Positions 51,957 through 61,263 of a DNA stretch of 64,000 bases are shown here, piece by piece; position 1 is the first letter of the stretch, and each line of letters opens with the position of its first letter. Location of the stretch: contig NZ_RJUD01000104.1 of the NCBI RefSeq assembly GCF_024343675.1, forward strand, positions 62,001 through 126,000, read 5' to 3'. The notes below the pieces were generated by a model, which saw nothing but the letters and a program-made list of their open reading frames with translations, ran no database searches and had not been told where the DNA came from. The stretch is from Lacihabitans sp. CS3-21 (GTDB lineage: Bacteria; Bacteroidota; Bacteroidia; Cytophagales; Spirosomataceae). The translations under genes were made by a program, and so were the position numbers.

Positions 51957-53243
51957 ATGAATATTCTTATAATAGGTTCGGGTGGTAGAGAGCATGCTTT
52001 TGCATGGAAAATGGCTCAAAGCAAAAAATGCGACAAACTTTTTGTGGCTCCTGGCAATGCTGGGACAAGCCAAATAGCCACCAATGCAGATATCAAAGTA
52101 GATGATTTTGAAGGTATAAAAAAATTGGTACTTTCAGAGCGTATTGGTTTGGTAGTTGTGGGTCCTGAAGACCCTTTGGTAAAAGGAATCGTAGATTTTT
52201 TCAAAGCCGATAAACAACTCAAAAAAGTAAAAATTGTGGGCCCTGATGCTTCTGGTGCAAGGCTCGAAGGCAGCAAAGACTTCTCGAAGGCATTCATGCA
52301 AAAACATGGTGTGCCTACAGCATTTTCAGAAACTTTTACACGAGAAACTTTACAGGCTGGCCTCGCTTATCTCGACAAACAATCTGGTCCATACGTACTT
52401 AAGGCCGACGGTTTGGCTGCTGGTAAGGGAGTGATTATCACCGAAAGCAAAGACGAAGCCAAGGCTAGTTTAAAAGAAATGCTCACCGAAGGGAAATTCG
52501 GAGAAGCAGGAGATAAAGTACTGGTAGAGCAGTTTTTAAAAGGAATAGAACTCTCGGTTTTCGTGCTTTCTGATGGTAAAAACTATGTGATTTTACCTGA
52601 AGCCAAAGATTATAAAAGAATAGGAGAGGGCGATACTGGGCTCAATACAGGTGGCATGGGAGCTGTGTCTCCAGTGCCATTTGCAGATGCCGCTTTTATG
52701 CAAAAAGTGGAGGAATTGGTAGTAAAACCAACCTTGGAGGGTCTTCAAGCCGAGGGTATTCATTATGTGGGTTTTATATTTATAGGCCTCATGAACGACG
52801 AAGGTAATCCGATGGTGATAGAATACAATGCCCGAATGGGTGACCCCGAAACCGAGGTAGTATTGCCAAGAATTAAAACTGATTTTGTGAAGCTGATGGT
52901 TGCTGCTGCCGATGGTAAATTAGACAAAATCAAACTCAGCATAAATCCAAAATCTGCAGCAACTACCATGGTGGTAGCAGGAGGATATCCTGAAGATTAC
53001 AAAAAAGGTGACTTGATGGAAATTCCAGTGGCCGACAAAGACACCGTAATTTTTCATGCAGGCACAAAAACTACAGAAGCGGGTGTGATTACCAACGGTG
53101 GAAGGGTTGTTGCACTAACAGGATTAGGTAGAACTATGACTGCAGCAGTGAAGAAATCACAAAAAATGGCCAAAAAAGTGAAATTTAAGAAGAAGTATTT
53201 TAGGAAAGATATTGGCTTGGATTTAATGAAATATTTGGATTAA
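51957..53243 (+). CDS. purD: Phosphoribosylamine-glycine ligase (GAR synthetase)
   Basis: ATP-grasp enzyme of purine synthesis, 428 residues. N-terminal MNILIIGSGGREHAFAWKMAQS, the PGNAGTSQIA substrate loop near 32-42, GSKDFSKAFMQKHGVPTA near 105-122, ATP-grasp GPYVLKADGLAAGKGVIIT near 145-165, GEGDTGLNTGGMGAVSPVPF near 220-240 and EYNARMGDPETEVVLPR near 290. Length and motif order are normal. Not linked to other pur genes. Has a consensus promoter directly upstream. Confidence 0.97.
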   Translation: MNILIIGSGGREHAFAWKMAQSKKCDKLFVAPGNAGTSQIATNADIKVDDFEGIKKLVLSERIGLVVVGPEDPLVKGIVDFFKADKQLKKVKIVGPDASGARLEGSKDFSKAFMQKHGVPTAFSETFTRETLQAGLAYLDKQSGPYVLKADGLAAGKGVIITESKDEAKASLKEMLTEGKFGEAGDKVLVEQFLKGIELSVFVLSDGKNYVILPEAKDYKRIGEGDTGLNTGGMGAVSPVPFADAAFMQKVEELVVKPTLEGLQAEGIHYVGFIFIGLMNDEGNPMVIEYNARMGDPETEVVLPRIKTDFVKLMVAAADGKLDKIKLSINPKSAATTMVVAGGYPEDYKKGDLMEIPVADKDTVIFHAGTKTTEAGVITNGGRVVALTGLGRTMTAAVKKSQKMAKKVKFKKKYFRKDIGLDLMKYLD

Positions 53244-53337
53244 TGGTTAGTTTTGTTTTTAGAAAATAATTAGAAAATCGTTCCGCATTGATTTTTGGCA
53301 TAAAAAAGCCCTTCAATCGGTTAAAATATATATTCTT

Positions 53338-54843
53338 ATGGCGTGTGGACAGTGCTCATCCGGTGGATGCGGCAATATAAAAAACGTAGCAGAAGAAAAA
53401 TCCAATCACAAAACTACGGCAGGATGTAGTTCGGGAGGCTGCTCGACAGGTGGTTGCAACAAAATGAATTCTTTCGACTGGCTTTCAAATATGGAGTCGC
53501 CAAAGAGTAGCAGATTTGGTGTAATTGAGGTCAAATTTAAAGGTGGAAGGAAAGAATATTTCAAAAATAAAAGCAATCTAGATCTTTATACTGGTGACTT
53601 TGTGGTGTGCGAAATGCCCACAGGTTTTCATATTGGTTCGGTTTCGTTGCAGGGCGAATTGGTGCGTTTGCAGATGATCAAAAAAGGTATCAAAGAGTCA
53701 GACGAGCTGGCAGTAATTCATCGCTTGGCAACTGAAAAAGACCTTGAAAAACACAGCCAAGCCATCAATAGAGACTTGCCGACCATGTACCGCACCAGAG
53801 AAATCTGCAAGGAACTCAAACTCAATCTTAAACTTTCAGAAGTTGAATTTCAGTCAGATAATTCAAAGGCCACGTTTTTCTATTCTGCAGACGATCGCGT
53901 GGATTTTAGAGAACTTATCAAAATGTTGGCGGGCGAGTTTAAAGTACGTATAGAAATGCGTCAGATAAGCCTACGCCAAGAGGCAGGAAGACTGGGTGGA
54001 ATAGGATCATGTGGTAGAGAACTTTGTTGTTCAACTTGGCTTTCTGATTTTAAAACCATCCCAACAGCGGCAGCTAGATATCAGAATTTATCATTAAATC
54101 CAGCTAAACTTTCAGGTCAGTGCGGAAGGTTGAAATGCTGTTTGAACTACGAGCTAGAGACTTATATCGATGCCATAAGGGACATTCCAGTGGTAGACAG
54201 GTCGCTAAAAACCGAAAAAGGTGACGCTACGCTCCAGAAGACAGATATTTTCAGAAGAATCATGTGGTTTAGTTATCCCAACGAAACCAACTGGTATCCA
54301 ATAAATTGTGCACAAGTGGCCGAAATTCAGAAAATGAATGCGGCTGGTAAAAAGCCAGTTGGCTTGGAAAATTTGGTAGAAATATCTGAATTTGTTTCGG
54401 CAAAACCGACCAGCATTAATAATGATTTGGAGCGTTTGGATAAAAAATACCATCAAAATAAAAAGAAAAGCGGACCTAAAAAGCCGAATAATCCAAATGT
54501 AAGAAATGAGGGTAATGCTGCTAAACCTGCTAATCCTCAGAACCATCAACAACCAAGACCAAACCAACCGAATAATCCAAACGTTAGAAACGAAGGAAAT
54601 GCTGCAAAACCAGCCAATCCTCAACAACCTAGACCAAACCAGCCTAGGCCGCCTCAGCAACAAACAAGGCCAAATCAACCTCGTCCGCCGCTGGTAGAAG
54701 GAGGAACCGCTTCTTCAATTCCAGCACAAACTGGCGGAAATCCGGCAGGAACGGCAGAGGGGAGTACGGAAAACAAAAGCCGCAACAAGAAAAGAAAGAA
54801 AAACAGAAACAACAATAACCGACCAGATAAACCGGCAATATGA
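53338..54843 (+). CDS. ricT: RicT/YaaT-like PSP1-domain protein with Pro/Asn-rich tail
   Basis: 501 residues. Cys-rich N-terminus (CGQCSSGGCG, CSSGGCSTGGC), PSP1 core (about 60-320) with SCGRELCCSTWLSDF and SGQCGRLKCCLNYELE, whose conserved cysteines bind an Fe-S cluster in the B. subtilis RicT-RicA-RicF complex that affects RNA processing. In Bacteroidota the gene precedes gldH, as here (4-base ATGA overlap). The last ~130 residues are a low-complexity tail with a 25-28-residue repeat in two copies (54484-54567, 54568-54642) and a Lys/Arg/Asn-rich end suited to nucleic-acid binding. Confidence 0.9.
   Translation: MACGQCSSGGCGNIKNVAEEKSNHKTTAGCSSGGCSTGGCNKMNSFDWLSNMESPKSSRFGVIEVKFKGGRKEYFKNKSNLDLYTGDFVVCEMPTGFHIGSVSLQGELVRLQMIKKGIKESDELAVIHRLATEKDLEKHSQAINRDLPTMYRTREICKELKLNLKLSEVEFQSDNSKATFFYSADDRVDFRELIKMLAGEFKVRIEMRQISLRQEAGRLGGIGSCGRELCCSTWLSDFKTIPTAAARYQNLSLNPAKLSGQCGRLKCCLNYELETYIDAIRDIPVVDRSLKTEKGDATLQKTDIFRRIMWFSYPNETNWYPINCAQVAEIQKMNAAGKKPVGLENLVEISEFVSAKPTSINNDLERLDKKYHQNKKKSGPKKPNNPNVRNEGNAAKPANPQNHQQPRPNQPNNPNVRNEGNAAKPANPQQPRPNQPRPPQQQTRPNQPRPPLVEGGTASSIPAQTGGNPAGTAEGSTENKSRNKKRKKNRNNNNRPDKPAI
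54484..54642 (+). repeat. Two-copy repeat in the RicT tail
   Basis: Unit 1 (54484-54567, 28 codons) and unit 2 (54568-54642, 25 codons) encode nearly the same Pro/Asn/Ala-rich sequence (NNPNVRNEGNAAKPANP, then QQPRPNQ). Most nucleotide differences are silent; the units differ in length by a three-residue NHQ insertion. Confidence 0.85.
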
Positions 54844-55310
54844 GAAGTAAAGTAGCGACTTTTGTATTATTGAGCGTCCTATTGGCTTGTAAAGGAAGTT
54901 CTGATTTGAAAGAAATCCGTGATTTTAAGGATTCGGAGTGGTTCATTGCTAAAAAAGAGACTTTTGTGTTTGAGGTGAAAGATGTTCAGAAAGTCTATGA
55001 TTTTAATTATTTGGTAAGAAACACGGTTTCATATCCATATTACAATTTGTATTTGAACCAAACTTTAACAGACGATAAAGGAAAAGTATTGGTGAATTCA
55101 ATGGACGAAGTGATTCTCTTCAACCAAAAAACTGGTAAGCCTTATGGCGATGGAATGGGAGATATTTTTGACAACAGAATAGCGGCACCAAAACTACAAA
55201 AATACAAGTTTGCTAAGCCAGGTAAATATAAATGGACAATCGGCCACAACATGCGTCCTGACCCATTACAAGGTATGATGTCTATCGGTGCGGAGGTATT
55301 GGGCAAATAG
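54840..55310 (+). CDS. gldH: Gliding motility lipoprotein GldH
   Basis: 156 residues with lipobox at Cys17 (LLACKG). The mature domain (VFEVKDVQKVYDFNYLVRNTVSYPYYNLYL, key residues NTVSYPYYNLYL) and the end PDPLQGMMSIGAEVLGK match GldH. In Flavobacterium johnsoniae GldH is needed for gliding, which depends on the type IX secretion machinery. It overlaps ricT by four bases (ATGA), the usual arrangement. Its presence says the organism is of the gliding/T9SS lineage, not that it glides. A strong hairpin follows. Confidence 0.92.
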   Translation: MRSKVATFVLLSVLLACKGSSDLKEIRDFKDSEWFIAKKETFVFEVKDVQKVYDFNYLVRNTVSYPYYNLYLNQTLTDDKGKVLVNSMDEVILFNQKTGKPYGDGMGDIFDNRIAAPKLQKYKFAKPGKYKWTIGHNMRPDPLQGMMSIGAEVLGK

Positions 55311-55377
55311 TGTAATTTTCCTAAATTGCACATAATCTATAGGTGGAATACGCAAGAGAAATATTGATTTAGATAGC

Positions 55378-55411
55378 AAAAAGGCACAATTCGAGAGAAT
55401 TGTGCCTTTTT
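55378..55411. terminator. Bidirectional terminator between gldH and the thioredoxin-fold lipoprotein gene
   Basis: A perfect 15-base-pair stem (55378-55392 with 55397-55411) with a GAGA tetraloop; five A on one side and five T on the other make it usable from both strands. It sits between convergent genes. Confidence 0.9.
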
Positions 55412-55447
55412 GGTTTTAGATGATTTAGGGAAATCAGATCACCGTTC

Positions 55448-56698
55448 TTACAATTTCTCAATCAAAGCTGAAAACTTAGTTAGGTCTACCTGAGCTTTTG
55501 AGGCCAAGTTACGAGCTTGTTGTGCGTCTGCTTTTGCTTTGGCGATGTCTCCGGTTTTCTGATTTAGTTTTGCTGATTCAAAGTAATATTCCGCCAAATA
55601 TTGGTCTTCTTTCAAAAGGCTTTTGGCTTTGTTTAGCCATGCTGAGGCTTTAGGAGCGTAGTTTTTGTTTGGATAATAATCATTAAAAACCCGAGCAATA
55701 TAAACCAAAGATTGTCCATTTGTAGAAAACTTGGCTGCTATCCTTTCTCCAATAACCAAGGCTTGCTCAGGCTTGCCTTCACGTATGAGTGCTTTTACAT
55801 CAAACTCCCAAGTTACGTTTTCTATGTATTGTCCAGCTCCAGTGAGGTTCATATATTTTTTAACCAAATTCAATTTAGCAGTTCCATAGTTCTGGCCTCT
55901 TTTACTGTATAGAGAGGACTGTATGATGCCTCCCAAGATATTGTTTTCGTTGCCGGCATGTCCATCCTTTTTCTCAAATGCCGCTGCTGTTGCCACATTG
56001 TTGAACCAGTGTACAGCGAAACCATTTTCCATGTCAGTCACACATTTTTTTGTCAGTTTCCAGCTGGTTTCGCTATTCAGTTGGTCTTTAGGGTATATTT
56101 TAAAAACTTCTTCAGCTGTGGTTACGGCTAAAGTTGTGTCTTTTGTTAGACGTGCATAAGCGGCAAGTTGAACAAGGAGATCCAAGGTTCTGTCTCCTTT
56201 ATCGTATCTGTTTTTAAAGTTAGATGCTCTTTTCTCTGTGTTTTGAGCTGTCTCTGCCGCCGCTACAATGGTTTTTGAGTCAGGAGTTACTTCTGCTTGA
56301 TGCACAATTTTGCCATCGCCATCAAAAAACAAAAACTGCGGAAAACTTGGCAAATATATGTTTCTTGCATTTAGGAATTTTACTTGTTCTGCATTGCCCA
56401 CATCCAGTTTATAATTGATAAAGCTGCTGTTGTATTTCGTGGCCACTTCTGGATTTTTGAAAAAAGGCTCAATACTCTGACAAACCGGACAAGTAGGGGA
56501 GTAGCATTCTACAAAAAGTAGTTTGCCAGAAGCCTTGGCTTGTGCGAGTGCGTCGTCAATACTTGGATTCCATGTAACTTGGTTTTTGTCGATATTCTCG
56601 GTGGAGGCTGTCGCTTGTGCATTGCCGTTTTGGGATTTAGACTGACAGCTTGCAAAAAGCAAAACCGAAGCTATGCTGGTAATTTTAAAGATATTCAT
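55448..56698 (-). CDS. Thioredoxin-fold lipoprotein with C-terminal helical repeats
   Basis: 416 residues from the ATG at 56698, lipobox at Cys18 (LFASC). The thioredoxin domain (about 40-160) has the redox pair Cys70-Pro-Val-Cys73 in ECYSPTCPVCQS and a cis-Pro region IYLPSFPQFLFFDG. The remaining 250 residues are helical and Ala/Lys-rich, in the manner of TPR-like repeats (YAPKASAWLNKAKSLL, AKADAQQARNLASKAQ). It may reduce or isomerise disulfides in periplasmic partners held by the repeat domain. No cytochrome or CcdA gene adjoins it. Confidence 0.85.
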   Translation of the reverse strand: MNIFKITSIASVLLFASCQSKSQNGNAQATASTENIDKNQVTWNPSIDDALAQAKASGKLLFVECYSPTCPVCQSIEPFFKNPEVATKYNSSFINYKLDVGNAEQVKFLNARNIYLPSFPQFLFFDGDGKIVHQAEVTPDSKTIVAAAETAQNTEKRASNFKNRYDKGDRTLDLLVQLAAYARLTKDTTLAVTTAEEVFKIYPKDQLNSETSWKLTKKCVTDMENGFAVHWFNNVATAAAFEKKDGHAGNENNILGGIIQSSLYSKRGQNYGTAKLNLVKKYMNLTGAGQYIENVTWEFDVKALIREGKPEQALVIGERIAAKFSTNGQSLVYIARVFNDYYPNKNYAPKASAWLNKAKSLLKEDQYLAEYYFESAKLNQKTGDIAKAKADAQQARNLASKAQVDLTKFSALIEKL

Positions 56699-56879
56699 TG
56701 GAGTTAAAATCATATTATGCTATTTTTTGAAAATGCTCGTAAAAATTGAAAATTATTAAGTTCAAAACAAATAATTGCTTGTTAATATTGAGTTAATCGC
56801 AAATACTAAGCCAAATTGCTAATGTTAGATATTGTAGAATTTAAAGCAATTTATGCTCTGTCAAAGCTTCAAAATGTCT

Positions 56880-56887
56880 TAAATTTG
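56880..56887 (+). promoter_or_regulatory. Candidate -7 element (TAAATTTG) of the ArsC-like gene
   Basis: TAnnTTTG match 20 bases before the ATG at 56908. Confidence 0.45.
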
Positions 56888-56907
56888 TCTGAAATTAAAA
56901 TTAGTAT

Positions 56908-57252
56908 ATGCTAACAGTTTACGGTATTCCCAATTGCGACACAGTAAAAAAGGCTTTAGATTTTCTAAAAAACAGAGGCGAAGAGTTTACATTTCACAAC
57001 TATAAAACAGACGGAATCTCCAGAGATAAGCTCGAAGAATGGTTGCAACAGGTTCCGTTAGATAAGATTGTGAACAAGCGTAGCACGACTTTTAAAGACC
57101 TTGGTCAAGCCGAAAAAGACGCACTCGATACACCACTGTCAGCTATTGAAGTCATTATGCAGCACACATCTGTAATCAAACGCCCCATTATAGAAGATCA
57201 AAAAATTGTGGCTGTTGGTTTTGATAAGGTACTTTACGAACAGCTTTTCTAA
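56908..57252 (+). CDS. ArsC/Spx-family reductase (YffB-like)
   Basis: 114 residues. MLTVYGIPNCDTVKKALDFL with a single Cys10, conserved Arg in NKRSTTFKDL and the cis-Pro region VIKRPIIEDQ near 90 define the ArsC family. A single N-terminal Cys followed by DTVKKA is the YffB-like form, of unclear substrate, rather than a proven arsenate reductase; Spx-type regulators would have CxxC. No ars operon genes are nearby. Convergent with the GMC oxidoreductase, two bases between stops. Confidence 0.88.
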   Translation: MLTVYGIPNCDTVKKALDFLKNRGEEFTFHNYKTDGISRDKLEEWLQQVPLDKIVNKRSTTFKDLGQAEKDALDTPLSAIEVIMQHTSVIKRPIIEDQKIVAVGFDKVLYEQLF

Positions 57253-57254
57253 GT

Positions 57255-58979
57255 CTACAAATTCCTCTTTTTGAGTTCTTTAACAGCGAAATCACATGCT
57301 CGTGCTGTAAGTGCCATGTAAGTAAGCGACGGATTTACACAGTTGGAAGAGGTCATAGCCGCTCCATCTGTTACAAATACGTTTTTGCAACCCCACACTT
57401 GGTTGTTGGCATTAAGAACAGAGGTTTTGGGGTCTCTTCCCATGCGTGCGGTTCCCATTTCGTGTTTCGATAAGCCCAAATGAAAATCAGCCTTATTATA
57501 CGATTTTATGTTTTTATAACCAGCGGCTTCTAAAAGTTCAGCGGCATCGTTTTGCATATCTATTCGCATTTTGTGCTCGTTCTGTTTTATTTCAGCATCA
57601 AAGACTATTTTTGGTATACCAAACTGATCTTTTTCTGTATCGTGTAGATATAGCTGGTTTTCTTCATAAGGAAGGCATTCACCAAACGAGCCTAAGTTTA
57701 TGCTCCAGCCACCCACTTGTGCGGCTTGTTCTTTTAGTTCAGCACCAAACAAATCCCCAGGCAATGATTTCGTCCAGCTAGCTCGTCCAGCTCCGCCTTG
57801 GAGGTCAAAGCCACGTAGATAATCTCTTTTGTCGTTGCCGATGTTTCTAAATCTAGGCATAAAAATCCCATTTGCTCTGCGGCCACTATAGTATTTATCT
57901 TCAAAACCGTCTACTGAAGCCGAAGCTCCAACCCTCGAGTGATGATCCATGAGGTTTTTGCCTAATTGCCCACTGTCATTACCGAGTCCATTTGGAAATC
58001 TTTCAGACTTTGAGTTGAGCATGATGGCCGTTGTGGCCATGGCTGAAGCATTAATAAAGATTACTTTTGCATAATATTCGGTCACTTCTTTGGTAATCGC
58101 ATCAACAACTTCTACGCCGTCGGCTTTTTGTGTTTTTTCATTGAAAAGTACTTTTGATACTATTGAAAAAGGCCTGAGTGTGAGGTTGCCCGTTTTCATT
58201 GCTGCAGGCAAAGTGGCGGCTTGTGTACTAAAATACCCTCCGTACGGACAGCCTGACGAACAAGCGTTGCGATATTGACATGATGACCTTCCCAAGGACG
58301 TTTGTTCAGCAGTAGGTTGGGTGATATGTGCTACCCGACCGATGGTCACTATTCTGTCGTTGCCATATTTGGCTTTTATTTTTTCTTGAAAACTAGCTTC
58401 TACGCAGTTCATGCCCATGGCTGGTTGAAATACGCTATCTGGCATGTGTGAGATATTATCATAGCTACCGCTTACACCGATAAATTTTTCCACATAGGCA
58501 TACCAACGTTCTATGTCTTTGTACCTGATGGGCCAGTCTATGGCTATACCTTCGCGGGCGTTGGCCTCAAAGTCGAAGTCGCTCCATCTGAACACCATTC
58601 TTCCCCAAAGTAACGATTTGCCTCCAACTCCTGCTCCTCTGTACCAGTCGAATGGCTTTTTGCTGATATACGGACTGGTATCTTCAGGTAACCAAAAATC
58701 TTGATTGGCTTCATTGATGGGATAGTTGCCTTCGGATGTCTGTACTGGAAATTTCGATTTGATTTCTTGCGTTATCCTATTGGCATGCTCAAGCTCCCAT
58801 GGGGCTTTCATAGCAGATTTATAGTCCTCTATATGTTTTATGTCTTTGCCTCTTTCTAGTAGTAATACTTTAAGACCTTTTTGGCAGAGTTCTTTGGCTG
58901 CCCAGCCACCGCTTATACCCGATCCTACCACAATGGCGTCGTAGGTATTATTTTGTTTACTGTTGAGGTTGAGATTCAT
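57255..58979 (-). CDS. GMC-family FAD oxidoreductase
   Basis: 574 residues from the ATG at 58979 (a TTG at 59006 is in frame but less likely). FAD-binding GSGISGGWAAKE is at residues 19-30, GVGGKSLLWGRMVFR near 117-131 is the GMC signature, and HEMGTARMGRDP and the C-terminal NPSLTYMALTARA hold the catalytic His/Asn region. A Cys-rich stretch CQYRNACSSGCPYGGYF lies near residue 237. It should oxidise a sugar or other alcohol; many Bacteroidota homologues pair with a gluconate-2-dehydrogenase-like small subunit, which is absent here. No signal peptide is visible. Confidence 0.92.
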   Translation of the reverse strand: MNLNLNSKQNNTYDAIVVGSGISGGWAAKELCQKGLKVLLLERGKDIKHIEDYKSAMKAPWELEHANRITQEIKSKFPVQTSEGNYPINEANQDFWLPEDTSPYISKKPFDWYRGAGVGGKSLLWGRMVFRWSDFDFEANAREGIAIDWPIRYKDIERWYAYVEKFIGVSGSYDNISHMPDSVFQPAMGMNCVEASFQEKIKAKYGNDRIVTIGRVAHITQPTAEQTSLGRSSCQYRNACSSGCPYGGYFSTQAATLPAAMKTGNLTLRPFSIVSKVLFNEKTQKADGVEVVDAITKEVTEYYAKVIFINASAMATTAIMLNSKSERFPNGLGNDSGQLGKNLMDHHSRVGASASVDGFEDKYYSGRRANGIFMPRFRNIGNDKRDYLRGFDLQGGAGRASWTKSLPGDLFGAELKEQAAQVGGWSINLGSFGECLPYEENQLYLHDTEKDQFGIPKIVFDAEIKQNEHKMRIDMQNDAAELLEAAGYKNIKSYNKADFHLGLSKHEMGTARMGRDPKTSVLNANNQVWGCKNVFVTDGAAMTSSNCVNPSLTYMALTARACDFAVKELKKRNL

Positions 58980-59003
58980 TCTTAAAGGTTGAAAAATTTG
59001 TTT

Positions 59004-59011
59004 CAAAGATA
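59004..59011 (-). promoter_or_regulatory. Candidate -7 element (TATCTTTG) of the GMC oxidoreductase gene
   Basis: Minus-strand TAnnTTTG match 24 bases before the ATG at 58979. Confidence 0.45.
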
Positions 59012-59249
59012 ATCAAATGTCTCTTTTATTTATATTTAGTGGCTACCTGATTTGGGTAGTTTTTTGATGTTTTTTGTCGTCCTCCTCTGTTTCCTCACAG
59101 ACGAGACGCATGTGTATCTCGGTGATATTTATGTAGACACAAACATAGGCGTGGGGAAATGATAAAAAAATTAGCAATATCAGATTTGTGAAGGATAGAT
59201 GTTGTATTTTACTTAAAAAATTACCAATTTTATGATAAAATATTTAGCA

Positions 59250-60017
59250 ATGAAAAAAATAAGTAAAAATATAGCTCATTTACGCCATTTGAGGGGTATT
59301 TCTCAGGAGTCCTTGGCCAATGATTTGAATATCACTCGTTCGAGGCTGAGTTCATGGGAAGAGCATAGAGCCGAGCCACCAATAGACTTAATAGTTCAGT
59401 TAGCAGATTATTTTACGGTCTCCATAGACTCCCTTTTGAAAATAGATTTAACAAAGGTGAATGACCTAAGAGATCTACTTAAGATTGGGGGCAATAGGAT
59501 TTTGTTTCCAGTAATGGTAGATAGCGACGGCAAAGACTTGGTAGAACTTGTGCCTATCAGAGCGTCGGCGGGGTATTTGCAAGGATTTAGCGATGAGAAT
59601 TTTATAGAGAGTCTACCTCGTATTTCATTGCCCTTTACTGATGCAGGTAAGTTTCGGGGGTTTCCTATTCAGGGAGATTCTATGCCGCCGCTGGAGACTG
59701 GAGCCTATGTAGTGGGCAAATACGTAGAAGACATCAACGATATAAAGGATGGTAAAACTTACGTGGTATTGACACAGAATGACGGTTTGGTATATAAGCG
59801 ATTATTTAACAAAATAGAAGAGGACGGTACGATACATCTTCACTCAGATAACAAAACCTATTATCCTTATAAAATAAAGCCAGAGGAAGTTTTTGAGCTT
59901 TGGAGTTTTGTATGTACGCTTAATCCTACTGATAGGCCTATTTCAGACTTGGTATATAACACCATGCAAAGTATTCAAGCTGATGTGGCGGAGTTGAGAC
60001 AGAGTAGGTTAGGCTAA
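59250..60017 (+). CDS. XRE-family regulator with S24 (LexA/CI-like) peptidase domain
   Basis: 255 residues from the ATG at 59250 (an ATG at 59232 would add six). The N-terminal Cro/CI helix-turn-helix is at 5-62 (LRHLRGISQESLANDLNITRSRLSSWE). The C-terminal S24 domain contains a possible Ala107-Gly108 self-cleavage site in RASAGYLQ, nucleophile Ser144 in QGDSMPPLETG and Lys183 in GLVYKRLF. Proteins of this shape respond to DNA damage via RecA-assisted cleavage in phages, but chromosomal Bacteroidota versions are common and need not be prophage. No phage genes are near, so it is probably a host regulator. Target genes unknown. Confidence 0.88.
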   Translation: MKKISKNIAHLRHLRGISQESLANDLNITRSRLSSWEEHRAEPPIDLIVQLADYFTVSIDSLLKIDLTKVNDLRDLLKIGGNRILFPVMVDSDGKDLVELVPIRASAGYLQGFSDENFIESLPRISLPFTDAGKFRGFPIQGDSMPPLETGAYVVGKYVEDINDIKDGKTYVVLTQNDGLVYKRLFNKIEEDGTIHLHSDNKTYYPYKIKPEEVFELWSFVCTLNPTDRPISDLVYNTMQSIQADVAELRQSRLG

Positions 60018-60019
60018 AT

Positions 60020-61261
60020 TCATGAATGCCAACTTATGTTTTTCTTAATCAACATAACATAATCAAAACTGTAAAGTATGATGACCATTAGAAATATCAA
60101 AGACACAAACCATGGCTGAAACCAAATCGTTTCAAAATCCATTATGTTACCCTTTAGGATTTTTGACCCCCCTTCCATATTGAGAAACACAGCTAAACTC
60201 ACAAGCAAGAACCTTACGTAGTCTTTGCGAAGTATGGCCAAAGTTCCTGCAAATAGCACTATTGGGTGCGAGTAGCGAGAGTGCATCTGAGTATTGAAAT
60301 AGAAGAAGTATAGAATAATCAAAACACTAACCAATAGTGTATTTTCTAAATTTAAGTTCAGTTTATTGTATTTGCTGAAAATGTTCAGACTTTTTAATGC
60401 AAACGGTAATAAGACAATTGCGGAGAGTCCGAAGAAGGCCAAAAGTCCATAAGAGTTATAACTAAAATTGAAGATGCCCAAATTGTCATTGACGAGTTGG
60501 GGTTTTTCAAATATCAACGACCATACATTATAGGCTCCCATGGTTACGAATGGGTATCTACCAACACTTTCAGTGAATGAGTTTATAGCTAGCTTTATAT
60601 CTCCAGACAAGATAAATGGCATAAAAATCATTGTTTGTAATAGTATTGCAGGTATTATGGTAGTTAGTTTCTTTAAATTAGCGTAGCCTTTTACTTCATC
60701 AAATATTAGGAGAAAAATGATGGGTAAAAATATAATTCCTTGAAACTTGAAGTTTATACACAATACCATGAAGAGTAAGCTCACCGTAGGTCTCTTAAAT
60801 ATAGCCAGTATAATAGAAATAAATGCAAAACCTGTGTGAACTCCATCCATTTGACCAAATAGGAAGTTGTTATACCAAAATGCAATATTTATCAAAATCA
60901 AAAATGGAAGAACTTGGGCATGTTTTATTTTTTTTATAGCCAATATCTTGTAAACAACAAAGAGGCTAATGATTTCTATAAAGAAAACCAAATATTTAAG
61001 ATGATATACCCTCATGTAAATACTTTCAGGGCTTGTGTTTGTTTTGCTGAAAAACCAAAGGAAATAATGCCAAAGTGGAGGGTAATCTACTTTTAATTTA
61101 TAGACATTTTGAATACCAAAATAGTTGATATAATTGCTCCAAGTAATCCAGCAATTTCTATCATTGTTTCCCCAAACATAGATATTTGGTGCTAAAAGGC
61201 ATCCTATAATAAAAATTGATGCATATGCTATAATAGTTTTGAGCTCTCTAGAAATTTGCAT
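60020..61261 (-). CDS. Multi-TM GT-C-like glycosyltransferase, copy 2
   Basis: 413 residues with about 10-12 membrane helices. Loop 1 has an NDRNCWITWSNYI segment and KVDYPPLWHYFLWF, and later loops have FGQMDGVHTGFAF and HSRYSHPIVLFAGTLAILRKDY. The acidic loop 1 and YPPL-type motif suit GT-C enzymes or DUF2029/GT87-like mannosyltransferases that use polyprenyl-phosphate sugars at the inner membrane. It begins two bases after the small lipoprotein gene. A second, closely similar copy of the same pair lies just upstream (61802-63414), with most loop motifs kept. Confidence 0.7.
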   Translation of the reverse strand: MQISRELKTIIAYASIFIIGCLLAPNIYVWGNNDRNCWITWSNYINYFGIQNVYKLKVDYPPLWHYFLWFFSKTNTSPESIYMRVYHLKYLVFFIEIISLFVVYKILAIKKIKHAQVLPFLILINIAFWYNNFLFGQMDGVHTGFAFISIILAIFKRPTVSLLFMVLCINFKFQGIIFLPIIFLLIFDEVKGYANLKKLTTIIPAILLQTMIFMPFILSGDIKLAINSFTESVGRYPFVTMGAYNVWSLIFEKPQLVNDNLGIFNFSYNSYGLLAFFGLSAIVLLPFALKSLNIFSKYNKLNLNLENTLLVSVLIILYFFYFNTQMHSRYSHPIVLFAGTLAILRKDYVRFLLVSLAVFLNMEGGSKILKGNIMDFETIWFQPWFVSLIFLMVIILYSFDYVMLIKKNISWHS

Positions 61262-61263
61262 TT

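Noticed and set aside
56908-57252. Arsenate resistance gene
   Set aside because: Single N-terminal Cys with YffB-like context and no arsB/arsR nearby; call kept at family level.
59250-60017. Prophage remnant because of the CI/LexA-like regulator
   Set aside because: No integrase, structural or other phage genes lie around it; S24-type XRE regulators are common chromosomal regulators in Bacteroidota.
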